A stretch of DNA of 64,000 nt from Streptomyces fodineus (lineage in GTDB: Bacteria; Actinomycetota; Actinomycetes; Streptomycetales; Streptomycetaceae), in the NCBI RefSeq assembly GCF_001735805.1, contig NZ_CP017248.1:2356001-2420000 (forward strand). Reading direction: 5' to 3'. Shown here piece after piece: positions 1-8,512 of this stretch; the first letter of the stretch is position 1, and the number at the start of each line of letters is the position of its first letter. The position numbers were made by a program, and so were the translations under genes. The notes below the pieces were generated by a model. The model searched no databases. It was not told where the DNA came from and was given only the letters and a program-made list of their open reading frames with translations.

Positions 1-302
1 AGAGCTGACAGCACAGCCAGGGCGATCAGCTGCGCCACGTGGTTGGTCGTGGTCAGCCCGCCGTGGAAAATCGCGATGATCACCAAGGAGACCTCCGCCA
101 GAGCCCCGACCAGAGCGGTAAGCCGCGGACCGGCGAAGGCGGCGGTCAACGTCGGCGCGATGACCAGCAGCGGGCCCAGATGAACACTGGTGCCGATGCC
201 GATGTCCACCGCAGTGATGGCCACGATCAGCGCCAGCGCCGTCACCAACAGACCGCGCCGCTGTTCCGGGAGCCGGTCCCGCCAGACACCCCGCAGACGC
301 AT
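1..302 (-). CDS. N-terminal part of membrane regulator, probably a SpoIIE/PP2C-type phosphatase (partial)
   Basis: An open frame starts at ATG 302 and runs off the left edge without a stop (about 100 codons seen). The first 17 residues are basic (MRLRGVWRDRLPEQRR). They are followed by three hydrophobic stretches at about residues 18-37, 43-60 and 64-80, so this is a membrane-anchored N-terminus. An AAGGAG ribosome site lies at 315-320 on the minus strand, rather far (about 12 bases) from the ATG. This layout is familiar from Streptomyces membrane-bound SpoIIE-family phosphatases, and two soluble phosphatases of that family occur later in the window. The catalytic part is outside the window, so the family call is inference. 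Confidence 0.6.
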   Translation of the reverse strand, partial: MRLRGVWRDRLPEQRRGLLVTALALIVAITAVDIGIGTSVHLGPLLVIAPTLTAAFAGPRLTALVGALAEVSLVIIAIFHGGLTTTNHVAQLIALAVLSA

Positions 303-540
303 ATGTTCTTTTTACTCCTTTTTCGCGCGCAGGCTCCCCCAGGACATCGCACTCGCTGTTGCGACGCTGCGCCCCTCGACGCCTAGAGGCGCCTAGAGGA
401 TGTCCCGCAGGCGGTCGACGGCCACCGGGTTGGTCAGGTCAGCGCCCGGACCGGCGCGATCGCCGTGGGGGGGGGACAGCGCGGCCACCGCCTCGTCATT
501 CACGCCCCTACCCGCGCGCGGCCGGGGCGCGCCATGTGCT

Positions 541-762
541 ACGCGGATCGTTACGGACGAGTACGCGGGTGCGATCGCAAATCAGGCACTCACAGATCGT
601 CGCAGGAACCCAGACTGCGTGAGGCGCCGACTGCATCGTCCGCGACAGCGCAGCCGATCTCACGGCGCAGCCGCACCGGAGCAATCCGGTGCGGCTGCGC
701 CGTCTCAGGGCTCCGAGTAGAGTCCCGGCAGGAAGGACCCCGGCAGGGCCTCGCCGTATCAC
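541..762 (+). repeat. Structured non-coding repeat, copy 1
   Basis: This stretch aligns along about 220 bases, with scattered substitutions and a few short gaps, to 26379-26600 in the same orientation. Shared blocks include CGGACGAGT, GGGTGCG, GCAAATCA, the large hairpin, GTCTCA and GCCGTATCAC at the right end. It lies immediately outside the probable left boundary of the IS110 element. I see no reading frame in it and nothing recognisable in 303-540. Confidence 0.7.
662..703. terminator. Perfect 19-bp hairpin within the repeated element
   Basis: A 19-base arm at 662-680 pairs perfectly with 685-703 around a GCAA loop. It can act as a strong bidirectional terminator for the converging transposase gene, but it lacks a T-run. 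The equivalent hairpin in copy 2 keeps most of its pairing with a different loop, so it may have a structural role beyond termination. Confidence 0.65.
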
Positions 763-766
763 TGAC

Positions 767-1972
767 GCCCCTATAACACGGGGGTGCGGGAAACCGGTCT
801 GACCAGGCTGAATACCTCCCGGGCGGCATACCGCTTGAGGCATCGGATGATCTCACGCCGGGTCTTGCCTTCCTGGGTGCGGCGTTCGTAGTACGCCTGG
901 GTTCGGGGGTCGTGGCGCAGGCGGGTGAACACGATGCGGTGCAGGGCGGCGTTGGCCTGCCGGTCGCCGCCGTGGTTGAGCCGTCGCGTGATGCGCCGCC
1001 CGGAGGAGTACTCGACGGGGCTGACTCCGCAAAGGGCAGCAAAGGACGCCTCGGTGTTCAGCCGCTCGGGATTGTCCCCCATGGTGATCAGGAGAGTGAC
1101 GGCGCTGTCCGGGCCGATGCCCACCGGTACGAGCAGCTGTGGGGCGTGGTGTTCGACGAGTCGGGTCAGGCGTTGGTTCAGCTCATCGATCTGCCCGGTG
1201 AGCTGTTCGATGCGCTCGGCGAGCATTCTCAGGGTCATGTGGGTGGCCTGGGCCACCGCGTTCTCGCCGTCCTCACCGTCGCCTGGCCCGAGGCGTGCAC
1301 AGGTGCGGAACAGCTCGCGGTTGCCCAGGCTGGACAGGCGTTCCCGCAGTGCGGGATCGGCGATGACCAGGACGGCTTTGAGCTGGTTGATCGCCTGGGT
1401 ACGGGCCTTGACCGCGGAGTCCTTGGCGAGCTTGAACATCCGGGCGCTGTGCACCGGACCGTCGCCGGACTTGGCCCGGGCCCGGGCGCGACCGCTGAGC
1501 ACGGCCCGCGCGGCGGCCTGAGCGTCGGGCGGATCCGACTTCCCCAGCAGCCGGCGGGCCGAGCGGTCGGGGCGGTTCACTTCGTATACCTCGACCTGCT
1601 GCGCCAGCAGGTAGCGGGCCAGGCCCGCGCCGAAGGTGCCGGTGCCCTCCACACCGGCACGGCGCACCGTCCCCCGCTTGCGGGCCCACACGAGAAGCTG
1701 CCGATAGCCGGCCGCCGTGGCCGGAAAGGACGCGGTGCCCAGGACCTTCCCCAGCGGGGAGATCACGGCGGCGACATGCACCTCGCCGTGCGTGTCCACG
1801 CCCAGTACGACCTCGCGCCGAACGGGCGGATCCGTGCTCGAGGAGGTGCTGTGCTGTCGGGTCGTCATGATGGTTCGCCTCCGACGTGGTGACGTGCTGG
1901 CTGGGGTGGATGGCACCGGCCTGCTCGGGCGGTCTGAACCGTGATGGCGCCTGAACTCGGCAAGGCCCCTAT
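767..1972 (-). mobile_element. IS110-family insertion sequence
   Basis: The transposase gene is bracketed by an 8-base direct repeat, GCCCCTAT, at 767-774 and 1965-1972. IS110-family elements insert by site-specific recombination, lack terminal inverted repeats and leave a short shared core at both junctions, so these octamers are plausible boundaries. That gives an element of about 1.2 kb with about 100 bases of non-coding DNA upstream of the transposase start and almost none downstream. In this family a non-coding end carries the guide (bridge/seek) RNA. The boundaries are inference. Confidence 0.55.
771..1868 (-). CDS. IS110-family transposase
   Basis: 365 residues. The N-terminal DEDD (RuvC-like) domain is recognisable from REVVLGVDTHGEVHVAAV (first Asp), GVEGTGTFGAGL (Glu) and the KSDPPDAQAA block (paired Asp). 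The C-terminal Transposase_20 domain shows LLVPVGIGPDSAVTLL and ALCGVSPVEYSSGRR, where the catalytic serine is expected, and ends with a typical YYERR tract. The ATG at 1868 was chosen because it precedes the normal family N-terminus; the frame is open further upstream. The gene looks complete, so the element may still be active. Confidence 0.92.
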   Translation of the reverse strand: MTTRQHSTSSSTDPPVRREVVLGVDTHGEVHVAAVISPLGKVLGTASFPATAAGYRQLLVWARKRGTVRRAGVEGTGTFGAGLARYLLAQQVEVYEVNRPDRSARRLLGKSDPPDAQAAARAVLSGRARARAKSGDGPVHSARMFKLAKDSAVKARTQAINQLKAVLVIADPALRERLSSLGNRELFRTCARLGPGDGEDGENAVAQATHMTLRMLAERIEQLTGQIDELNQRLTRLVEHHAPQLLVPVGIGPDSAVTLLITMGDNPERLNTEASFAALCGVSPVEYSSGRRITRRLNHGGDRQANAALHRIVFTRLRHDPRTQAYYERRTQEGKTRREIIRCLKRYAAREVFSLVRPVSRTPVL

Positions 1973-2154
1973 TGGGACAGTACGTGTCGATAGTTGCGCG
2001 AGCTATGGCTGATCGCGGGTTCTGCACGCTGCCGGAGTTCTCGACTTCCGACCGTGCGCCGACAGCAGCACGGAACGGGAAACGTCGACGGGCATCTTCA
2101 GCCAGGCAGAAGTCGGCGGCGGCGTCGGCACCTCCGGAAAATGTACGAACGACT

Positions 2155-2316
2155 GAAGTGGTTGCCACGCAACGATGAACGCGGTCCATTCGCCGTTCTG
2201 CTCGGCCGGGACGGCGCCGAAAACCTCACCAGGGCGACGCGGTCGGAAAAGATCCCGGCCACGTCGGTACTGCGGCGGATCTCCGTGTGCAGCCGCCGCA
2301 CCGATGAGGTCGGCAC
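2155..2316 (-). pseudogene. Remnant of IS256/mutator-type transposase C-terminus
   Basis: In one minus-strand frame the peptide ends GIFSDRVALVR. In the neighbouring frame it continues GAVPAEQNGEW. Together these match the last part of IS256-family transposases (NRAAIIRLVGAVLAEQNDEW-like). The upstream catalytic domain is missing and a frameshift splits the rest, so this is a fossil. Confidence 0.6.
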
Positions 2317-2319
2317 ACC

Positions 2320-2742
2320 CTACCCCGGCGTCTTCTCCGTCCGGGTTGCCCATGCGGCAGGCATGTCAGGCGTGGTCCATTCCTCGGGTGTCCCGGGGAT
2401 GTCGCCTGCGGCAGGAGGCTGGAGGGCGGCGTTCACTGTGGGAAAGACGGGGAACACTTCCTCGAGCCCGAGCATGCGCCACACCTGCTCGTAGTGGGCG
2501 CTGAGAGCGGCCACGCGCAGGTTGCCGGCGCGGCGGTTGAGGGTGCGCGACAGCGTGATGAGCATGCTGATGCCGGAGGAGTCCATGTACTGCACCTGGG
2601 ATGCGTCCAGCACCAGGGTGGTGCAGCCGCGGTTGACCAAGTCCTCGCACTGGGCACCGACAAGGGGCGTGTTGTCGTAGTCGACCGTCTCCGGGAGCTG
2701 TGCGATCGTCGCGTCCTCGTGCTGCATCCGGACAGTGAGCAT
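2320..2742 (-). CDS. STAS-domain anti-sigma factor antagonist
   Basis: 140 residues. The core reads LVLDASQVQYMDSSGISMLI, the classic STAS phosphorylation loop with the DSSG serine, followed by the second helix and the NLRVAALS strand. Proteins of this kind (SpoIIAA/RsbV-like) bind RsbW-type kinases and release sigma factors when dephosphorylated by SpoIIE phosphatases. ATG 2742 was chosen for length; an in-frame frame extends upstream but lacks family similarity. A C-terminal tail of about 30 residues after the STAS fold is unassigned. Two related MEDS-type regulators lie upstream on the same strand, about 240 bases away. Confidence 0.85.
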   Translation of the reverse strand: MLTVRMQHEDATIAQLPETVDYDNTPLVGAQCEDLVNRGCTTLVLDASQVQYMDSSGISMLITLSRTLNRRAGNLRVAALSAHYEQVWRMLGLEEVFPVFPTVNAALQPPAAGDIPGTPEEWTTPDMPAAWATRTEKTPG

Positions 2743-2985
2743 GAAGAAGGGACTCCGTTCCAGATCGTTCTCGTCGGGCCGGGTCACAGGTGTGCTGCGG
2801 GCCTTGCCTCTGTTCCACCGTCTGCCCCATTTGTCTTGGGGCAGACCTATGCATATGCGGGTGCGATGCCCGCCGCGGGTGGCGGTCTGCCGCATGCAAC
2901 GCCATCCGCCGTCCCGCCCGGGAGGGTGCCTGGCTTCAGGCCACCGTCCGGGCCGGGTGAGATCGGTGCGGTTTATGCCGTGGGT

Positions 2986-3936
2986 CTACTCCGGCAGCTC
3001 GGTGTGGAGCCTGACCCTGGTCCCCTCATCCGGTGCGGAGCGGATCTCCACGAGGTCGCAGAGCTGATGGACCAGCCACAGGCCGCGACCACCGACCTGC
3101 GTGGCGTCCGGCCTTCTCCGTCCGACCAGTGGGTCCTCGATGTAGCCTGCGTCGCGGAACTCGCACACGAGTCGGCGCTCCTCGCTCCAGGTGCGCAGCA
3201 CACCGTGTCCGCCGCCGTGACGAATGCTGTTGGTGGCCACCTCCGTGGCGGCCAGGTGCAGTTCTCTCAGGCGTCGCCCGGTCAGGCCGAGCCGTTCGGC
3301 GCACGCGGCGATCTTCTCGCGCAGGGCGGGCAGGTCACCCCTACTGTAGGCGAATTCCTCGTACGGGTCGCACGGGTCGGTGAGCGGTGTGAAGCGGTAC
3401 GGTGCCTGCGGGTCGTAGTCCGCACACGGCATCGTGCGGCCGTCCTGGCGCAGCTCAGGATGGCACCGGGCCATTTCCGCCAGTGATGCCTTGTCGTGAG
3501 CGATGTCGTAGGGGCACAGCAGCCACCAGGCCGGCCCCAGGGCAAAGGCTTTATTGAGGAGCCATTCGTGATAGCGCAGCTCCTCGGCTTCGGCCGGGCC
3601 GCGGACCTTGTCCCAGGGTGATTCGCCGATCCCGCGGACGGGTCGGCCTTGCGAGGTGTACTCCTTAAGCCATTCCTGCCAGGCTCCGATGAGCCGACCG
3701 GGATGGTGCGCGACCCCTGCGGTGTCGACGTAGCGGACGGCATCCTCGTCGCGGATCTCGGCGCGCAGCAGGGACGCCTTGTCCTGTGGGACGGCTACGA
3801 TGACGGCCTCGCCACCTGCGAGGGCGTCGTGGATGAAACTGAGGGCGCCCTCGACGAACGCGTCCCTGCCGGAGTACGGATACAGCTCGTGCCGGTATCC
3901 GGTGCCCGGAGCGTCGGGGGGAGAAGAGGAGGTCAC
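2986..3936 (-). CDS. MEDS plus histidine-kinase-like ATPase anti-sigma regulator (RsbA-like)
   Basis: 316 residues. Residues about 10-180 form a MEDS domain (HELYPYSGRDAFVEGALSFI at the start, LCPYD near its end). Residues about 200-316 form a GHKL ATPase of the RsbW type, with the N-box AATEVATNSIRHGGG and G-box GGRGLWLVHQLCD. Such proteins are sensor-linked anti-sigma kinases that phosphorylate STAS antagonists. The start at 3936 overlaps the stop of the upstream MEDS-STAS gene by 4 bases, so the two are translationally coupled and probably partners. The downstream STAS gene at 2320-2742 is a further candidate substrate. Confidence 0.88.
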   Translation of the reverse strand: MTSSSPPDAPGTGYRHELYPYSGRDAFVEGALSFIHDALAGGEAVIVAVPQDKASLLRAEIRDEDAVRYVDTAGVAHHPGRLIGAWQEWLKEYTSQGRPVRGIGESPWDKVRGPAEAEELRYHEWLLNKAFALGPAWWLLCPYDIAHDKASLAEMARCHPELRQDGRTMPCADYDPQAPYRFTPLTDPCDPYEEFAYSRGDLPALREKIAACAERLGLTGRRLRELHLAATEVATNSIRHGGGHGVLRTWSEERRLVCEFRDAGYIEDPLVGRRRPDATQVGGRGLWLVHQLCDLVEIRSAPDEGTRVRLHTELPE

Positions 3937-4715
3937 GGCGCCATCACCACCGGAATCTCGGGGATCGCGAAGCCGGACAGCTGCCAGGTGAGCCGGACGG
4001 TGTCGTTGGTGCCCTCCAAAACGACCTTGCGGTCCGGAAGGTGCCTGGCCGCATCAGCCAGGGCGCTCATCCCGGCGGCGTCGAAGAACTCAAGTGCGTG
4101 GCAGAGCAGGCGCACCGTGGCCTTCTGGGCGAGGAGGGCGCACAGGATGGTGCCGAAGGCCACCGCCCCCTCGCTGTCGACGATCCCGTTCACCGTCCAG
4201 CCTTCCTTCCCCGTGCGGTACACCTGGAACGCCGGTGCCGTCGGACGGCTGCCCAGACTGTGGGGGTGCACGCACCTGATCTGCTCCAGGAGGGAGGGAT
4301 CCCGGTCCGCACCGCTGTAGGCGCAGACCACCAGGGCTCCGGTGTCGGCGGCGAACTCCTCGAGATCGAGTTCACTGCGCAACAGTTCCTTCGTCCGCTC
4401 CGGACGGCAGTCGGGCCCGACGTGGTGCAGCACCCGGAGCGAGCGGAACCCCTCGCGGTCGGCGTTGGCCGCCTCCCGGCGCACCGCGGCCAGCAGAGAG
4501 CCGTCCAGCCGAGCCGGGTCGAGCACGAGCTGCGCGAACTCACTCCCCGCTTCGAGAGGCGGCCCGACGATCACCACCTTGTCCCCGTACAGGGCCCCGT
4601 CCGCGACGAAGGACCGGCTGCGGTCGATGACGTGGTCGCTCCGGTCCAACACCTGGCAGACGTGATCACCGGTGTCGACCTCGTCCAGAGTGGCCAGAGT
4701 GCGCGGCGCTCTCAC
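3933..4715 (-). CDS. MEDS plus STAS domain regulator
   Basis: 260 residues from GTG 4715, which has GGAGGA just upstream. The N-terminal half is a MEDS domain (GDHVCQVLD, FVADGALYGDKVVIVGPP). The C-terminal 90 residues are STAS-like (ATVRLLCHALEFFDAAGMSALADAA). The phosphorylatable DSSG serine of ordinary STAS antagonists is replaced here by DAAG, so regulation by phosphorylation is doubtful. It is coupled by a 4-base overlap to the RsbA-like kinase gene, which suggests the two form a sensor/antagonist pair. Confidence 0.82.
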   Translation of the reverse strand: MRAPRTLATLDEVDTGDHVCQVLDRSDHVIDRSRSFVADGALYGDKVVIVGPPLEAGSEFAQLVLDPARLDGSLLAAVRREAANADREGFRSLRVLHHVGPDCRPERTKELLRSELDLEEFAADTGALVVCAYSGADRDPSLLEQIRCVHPHSLGSRPTAPAFQVYRTGKEGWTVNGIVDSEGAVAFGTILCALLAQKATVRLLCHALEFFDAAGMSALADAARHLPDRKVVLEGTNDTVRLTWQLSGFAIPEIPVVMAP

Positions 4716-4798
4716 TGCTCCTCCATCCTCACGCGTCTCACTCTACTGACAGGGTGCCGACACGTGCCCGGCCTCGGAGGTGGCCTCTCGGAGCGGCA

Positions 4799-5030
4799 CT
4801 ACCTGCCCTCCTGCATGTGCACGACAGGTGAAGCGTTCCCGTTCTGTCGGGATACCCCACGGCGGTAGAGCAGAGCGGTGACAACCAGGCCGGCGACGAA
4901 GACGGCCGCCGACCACCAGTAGGCCGTGGAGCAGCCCGCGAGGCCGGCCTGGGCCAGGACCCCGGGGTCCTTGGGATCGCGCCCGGAGAGGTAGCCGGTG
5001 ACGGCGTCGGATGCCGTTGGCGCTCCCCTG
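4799..5030 (-). pseudogene. C-terminal remnant of an MFS (DHA2-type) drug exporter
   Basis: The minus-strand frame reads DAVTGYLSGRDPKDPGVL and then AYWWSAAVFVAGLVVTALLY, ending in a hydrophilic tail and a TAG stop. This matches the final transmembrane helix and tail of 14-helix MFS exporters. The first 12 or more helices are absent; upstream the frame has unrelated sequence and soon meets the start region of the next gene. It is a truncated fossil. Confidence 0.6.
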
Positions 5031-5209
5031 CTCGGGGTGACCCCATACCTGCTCAGTGGTTCTCGCCACCCATACGGCACCTGACCTGTGAGCGGACGTC
5101 ACCGTCGCAGTCCGGCCGGCCGGCCGGGGAAGCTGCCCCGCATGCCATGCCCGGCGGGCACGTGGCATCTCCGGCTGTTTCGATGGTGGAAGGGTGAAGG
5201 GAGACGCCG

Positions 5210-5884
5210 GTGTCTGTGGCCCGGGCGTTGTCGCCAGAGAGTCTGACCGAGCTGACCCGGGCGCTGGACCTGAGCGGAGTGTTCGCCAACGGCACGCTCG
5301 GTGGGGTGCTGGCCCGGGCCAGTCGTCTGGACCTGTTCGGCTTCCTGGTCATCGGCATCGTCTCGGGCCTGGGCGGCGGAATCCTCCGCGACACCCTGTT
5401 GCAGCACGGCACCCCCGTGGCCCTGACCGACTACACCTATCTCACGGTCGCCATCGCCGGCACCCTGCTGACCTTCCTGGCCGACCTGAGCCGCCACACC
5501 TCCGGTTGGGCCTTCACCTTGCTGGATGCCTCGGCGCTCAGCGTATGGGCGGTCGCCGGCGCGCAGAAGACACTCGCTGTCGGCCTGGGCTGGCTGCCGG
5601 CCGTGCTGCTGGGCACCATCACAGCGGTCGGCGGCGGGGCCATCCGGGACCTGCTTCTGGCTCGCACGCCTTCCATCTTCGGTGGCACCCCGTTGTACGC
5701 GACCGTCGCGGTGCTGGTGAGCGTGGTGCTGGTTGTCTGCAGCCGGCTCGGCGCACCCACCGTAGGTGTCCTGGCCGGAATCGCGGTCGGCATCGCGTTG
5801 CGGCTGGCCGCGTTCCACTGGGGCTGGAGGCTGCCGGGCAGCCGCGACTGGCGGCCGGGGCCGGTCAAGGGCCGGGGGCCCTGA
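5210..5884 (+). CDS. Trimeric intracellular cation channel (TRIC/UPF0126) family membrane protein
   Basis: 224 residues from GTG 5210, preceded by AAGGGAG. Two internally repeated three-helix units carry the signature glycine-rich segments IVSGLGGGILRDTLLQ (about residue 50) and ITAVGGGAIRDLLLAR (about residue 137), with seven hydrophobic helices overall. Bacterial TRIC homologues form K+-permeable trimers in the plasma membrane; some relatives were annotated as glycine transporters. The M20 amidohydrolase gene follows after 48 bases and may be co-transcribed. Confidence 0.88.
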   Translation: MSVARALSPESLTELTRALDLSGVFANGTLGGVLARASRLDLFGFLVIGIVSGLGGGILRDTLLQHGTPVALTDYTYLTVAIAGTLLTFLADLSRHTSGWAFTLLDASALSVWAVAGAQKTLAVGLGWLPAVLLGTITAVGGGAIRDLLLARTPSIFGGTPLYATVAVLVSVVLVVCSRLGAPTVGVLAGIAVGIALRLAAFHWGWRLPGSRDWRPGPVKGRGP

Positions 5885-5932
5885 CATGAACCGGCGCTGG
5901 GACCACCAGCCGAGAGGGAGGAGTGCACAGCC

Positions 5933-7213
5933 ATGACGCTCAAGGACTCCGCGGATGCTGTGCTGGCCGGGCTCGGTGCTGTCCGGTCCGAACTCGAAGA
6001 GGTCTACAAGGACTTGCACGCCCACCCCGAGCTGGGACACCAGGAGCACCGCACCGCGGCCGGTGTGGCGGAACGCCTGAGAAACTGCGGCTACCGGGTG
6101 CACGAGGGGATCGGCGGCACCGGTGTGATCGGTGTGCTGGCCAACGGCGAGGGGGCGACCGTATTACTGCGGGCCGACATGGACGCGCTACCGGTCCTTG
6201 AGGAGACCGGTCTGCCCTACGCCGGCACGGCCGAAGCCGCGGATGCCTCCGGCCGGCGGGTGCCCGTGGCGCATGCCTGCGGTCACGACATGCACATCAC
6301 CTGTCTGCTGGGAGCGGCACAGCTCATGGCCGCCGCGCCGGAGGCTTGGCAGGGCACCCTGGTGGCCTTGTTCCAGCCTGCCGAGGAGCCGGGGGACGGT
6401 GCTGACCGGATGCTCGCCGACGGGCTGACCGACCGTGTTCCCCGCCCGGACGTGGCCTTCGCCCAGCATGTGCTTCCCTATCCGGCCGGGCAGGTCGGCA
6501 CCCGCGCCGGGTCCTTTCTCTCGGCGGCGGACAATGTGAAGATCACTGTCTACGGCCGGGGTGCTCACGGCTCGGCACCGCAGGCCGCCATCGACCCCGT
6601 GGTGATCGCCTCGATGATCGTCGTCCGGCTCCAGACGATCGTCTCGCGCGAGCTGGCCGCCACCCAGCCAGCCGTGGTCACGGTGGGCTCCGTTCGGGCG
6701 GGCACGAGCGGCAACGTGATCCCGGAGTCGGCGGAACTGCTGGTGAACGTGCGCACGTACGACGACGAGACCCGGCAGGCCGTCCTGGCCGCCCTGCGGC
6801 GCATCGTCGATGCCGAGTGCGACGCGTCCGGGGCGACTCGCGCGCCGCAGATCGAGGAGGGCACCCGCTTTCCGCCGACCGTCAACGACGACGTGGTGAC
6901 CCGCGAGGTCTCCGACGCTTTCGCCGCGATGTTCGCAGAGCGCGCGGTCACCATCGAGATGCAGAGCGCCAGCGAGGACTTCAGCCGGATCCCGGACGCC
7001 TTCGGCACCCCGTACACCTACTGGGCCCTGGGCTGCGCCGATCCGGACGCCTACCAGGCGGCCCGGCAACGCGGCACCGTGGCCCAGGAGATCCCGGTCA
7101 ACCACAGCCCCCGCTTCGCTCCGGTCCTGCAGCCCACCCTGGACACCGGCGTCCAAGCACTGGTCACAGCCGCACTCACCCAACTCGGGAAACCGGGCCG
7201 TACGAGCCGATGA
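5933..7213 (+). CDS. M20-family amidohydrolase (hippurate/N-acyl-amino-acid hydrolase type)
   Basis: 426 residues; ATG 5933 has GGAGG 9-13 bases upstream. Metal-binding motifs are intact: LRADMDALPV, HACGHDMH, the catalytic PAEEPGDGADRM, QHVLPYPAGQ and the C-terminal NHSPRF. The lid domain (VKITVYGRGAHGSAPQ) sits mid-protein. Family members are cytosolic two-metal hydrolases that remove acyl groups from amino acids. The exact substrate cannot be read from the sequence. Confidence 0.9.
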   Translation: MTLKDSADAVLAGLGAVRSELEEVYKDLHAHPELGHQEHRTAAGVAERLRNCGYRVHEGIGGTGVIGVLANGEGATVLLRADMDALPVLEETGLPYAGTAEAADASGRRVPVAHACGHDMHITCLLGAAQLMAAAPEAWQGTLVALFQPAEEPGDGADRMLADGLTDRVPRPDVAFAQHVLPYPAGQVGTRAGSFLSAADNVKITVYGRGAHGSAPQAAIDPVVIASMIVVRLQTIVSRELAATQPAVVTVGSVRAGTSGNVIPESAELLVNVRTYDDETRQAVLAALRRIVDAECDASGATRAPQIEEGTRFPPTVNDDVVTREVSDAFAAMFAERAVTIEMQSASEDFSRIPDAFGTPYTYWALGCADPDAYQAARQRGTVAQEIPVNHSPRFAPVLQPTLDTGVQALVTAALTQLGKPGRTSR

Positions 7214-7494
7214 GCCTTCCGGCGCCGGTTCGCCTCTGATGCCGCAGCACAGAGCAATCGACCACCTCGGCGGCAGTCTGCGCAGCCGGCGCGGCTTCGG
7301 TTCCCAGCGCCGCGCTTCACACCTCCGTCAAGGAATGCGGGTGGGCGGCGGTGGACGCACGCGGTCACCTGGACGGACCTGCCGGCACGCGCTCCGCTCC
7401 CGGCCGCGGTTTCGTTCCTTGCGGAACTCCCTGCCTGTCGGAGCGCGCGATACGAAAAAACGGAAGACGCGCATTGAATTGAATCGAGGAACCG

Positions 7495-7963
7495 ATGACT
7501 ACGTACAGGGTCGGCTACTTCGTGGGAAGTCTGGCGACTCACTCCATCAACCGAACGCTATCAAAAAGCCCTGATCCGGCTGGCCCCATCTGATTTGGAA
7601 TTCTTTGAGATCCCGATCAAGGATCTGCCTCTCTACAGTTACGACTACGACAGCGACTACCCGGCCGAGGGCAAGGCACTCAAGGATGCCATCGCCTCAG
7701 CAGACGCCCTCCTGTTCGTGACCCCCGAGTACAACCGAGCCCTCGGCACTGCCCTCGCCCAGCAGAGCCTGCGCGGTGTCCTGAGCTTCTGCGACTCGCC
7801 GCAAATGAATGCACCGGAAGCATACGTCAGATTCAAGCCCGATGTCTTCACCGATGACGGCGAAGTCGTCGACGAGCATACGGAACGTTTCCTCCGAGAC
7901 TTCATGGAGGAATTCCGGGATCACGTGGTCCGGGTTCTCACCGTGCTTCCGCGAAAATCATGA
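7495..7963 (+). pseudogene. NADPH-dependent FMN reductase, frameshifted and internally deleted
   Basis: ATG 7495 (GAGGA upstream) opens MTTYRVGYFVGSLA, the flavodoxin-like N-terminus. At the run of five A around 7562-7566 the frame shifts, and the continuation KALIRLAPSDLEFFEIPI is in the next frame. Further on, VTPEYNRA joins directly to LGTALAQQSLRG. Intact homologues have roughly 35-40 residues here (the SIPGALKNAIDW segment), so there is also an internal deletion. Both lesions argue for a true pseudogene rather than a sequencing slip. Confidence 0.8.
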
Positions 7964-8018
7964 AGAATGCGGGTCTGGGTGCGTCGCCCTCTATGAGAAG
8001 CGACATGAAGGGGTTCAT

Positions 8019-8273
8019 ATGGGTCAGCCGCGTATGAACGAAGAGCGCTTCTACTTGTATCCCATGAAGCGTGTAGCTGCCGTTCTGGATAACGAAGAAC
8101 GGTATACGGCTGCCTGTCATCAACTGGAACAAGCCGGGATCAATCTGTCCCGCGTGAACGTGCTGAAGGGGCCGGAAGGCCAGCAACTCCTGGACAACAA
8201 GGGAACCTCGCATGGCCTTTACGGCCGCTTCATGCGCGGGCTGCAGCACGGAGGTACGAAGGTGAAACGGTAG
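8019..8273 (+). CDS. Small conserved hypothetical protein, possibly C-terminally truncated
   Basis: 84 residues from ATG 8019, with AAGGGG upstream. It reads RFYLYPMKRVAAVLDNEERY and then QLEQAGINLSRVNVLKGPEG, a beta-alpha-beta start like that of small general-stress proteins that begin by predicting a variable-loop ferredoxin-like fold. The family members I recall are longer, and here the protein stops abruptly after GLYGRFMRGLQH, so a 3' frameshift is possible. Base composition is visibly less GC-rich than the surroundings. Function unknown. Confidence 0.5.
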   Translation: MGQPRMNEERFYLYPMKRVAAVLDNEERYTAACHQLEQAGINLSRVNVLKGPEGQQLLDNKGTSHGLYGRFMRGLQHGGTKVKR

Positions 8274-8512
8274 CGGCCACTCTACCGCCTTGAGCCAGGG
8301 CAAATGGCTGATCTTCGTTCCGGTGCGGGGGCAAGGACGAGGCCAGGCGGACGGTCGACATCCTCCGATCGCACGGGGGTAGCGACATTTTCCACTTCCG
8401 CCGATGGGCAGTTCAGTTCTTTCCCCCGACCTATCGATTGAAGCCGTAACGGACTACGGCGCCTTGCGCGCCCTGCACCCTGGTGTTCCCGACGTCGGCG
8501 AAGGAGGCGGGC

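Noticed and set aside
39..386. Plus-strand frame at the left edge
   Set aside because: The opposite strand gives a coherent membrane protein with a ribosome site; the plus frame is Arg/Gln-rich noise.
541..762. tRNA gene or integrase attachment site within the structured repeat
   Set aside because: No cloverleaf, T-loop consensus or integrase gene; only one long hairpin is visible.
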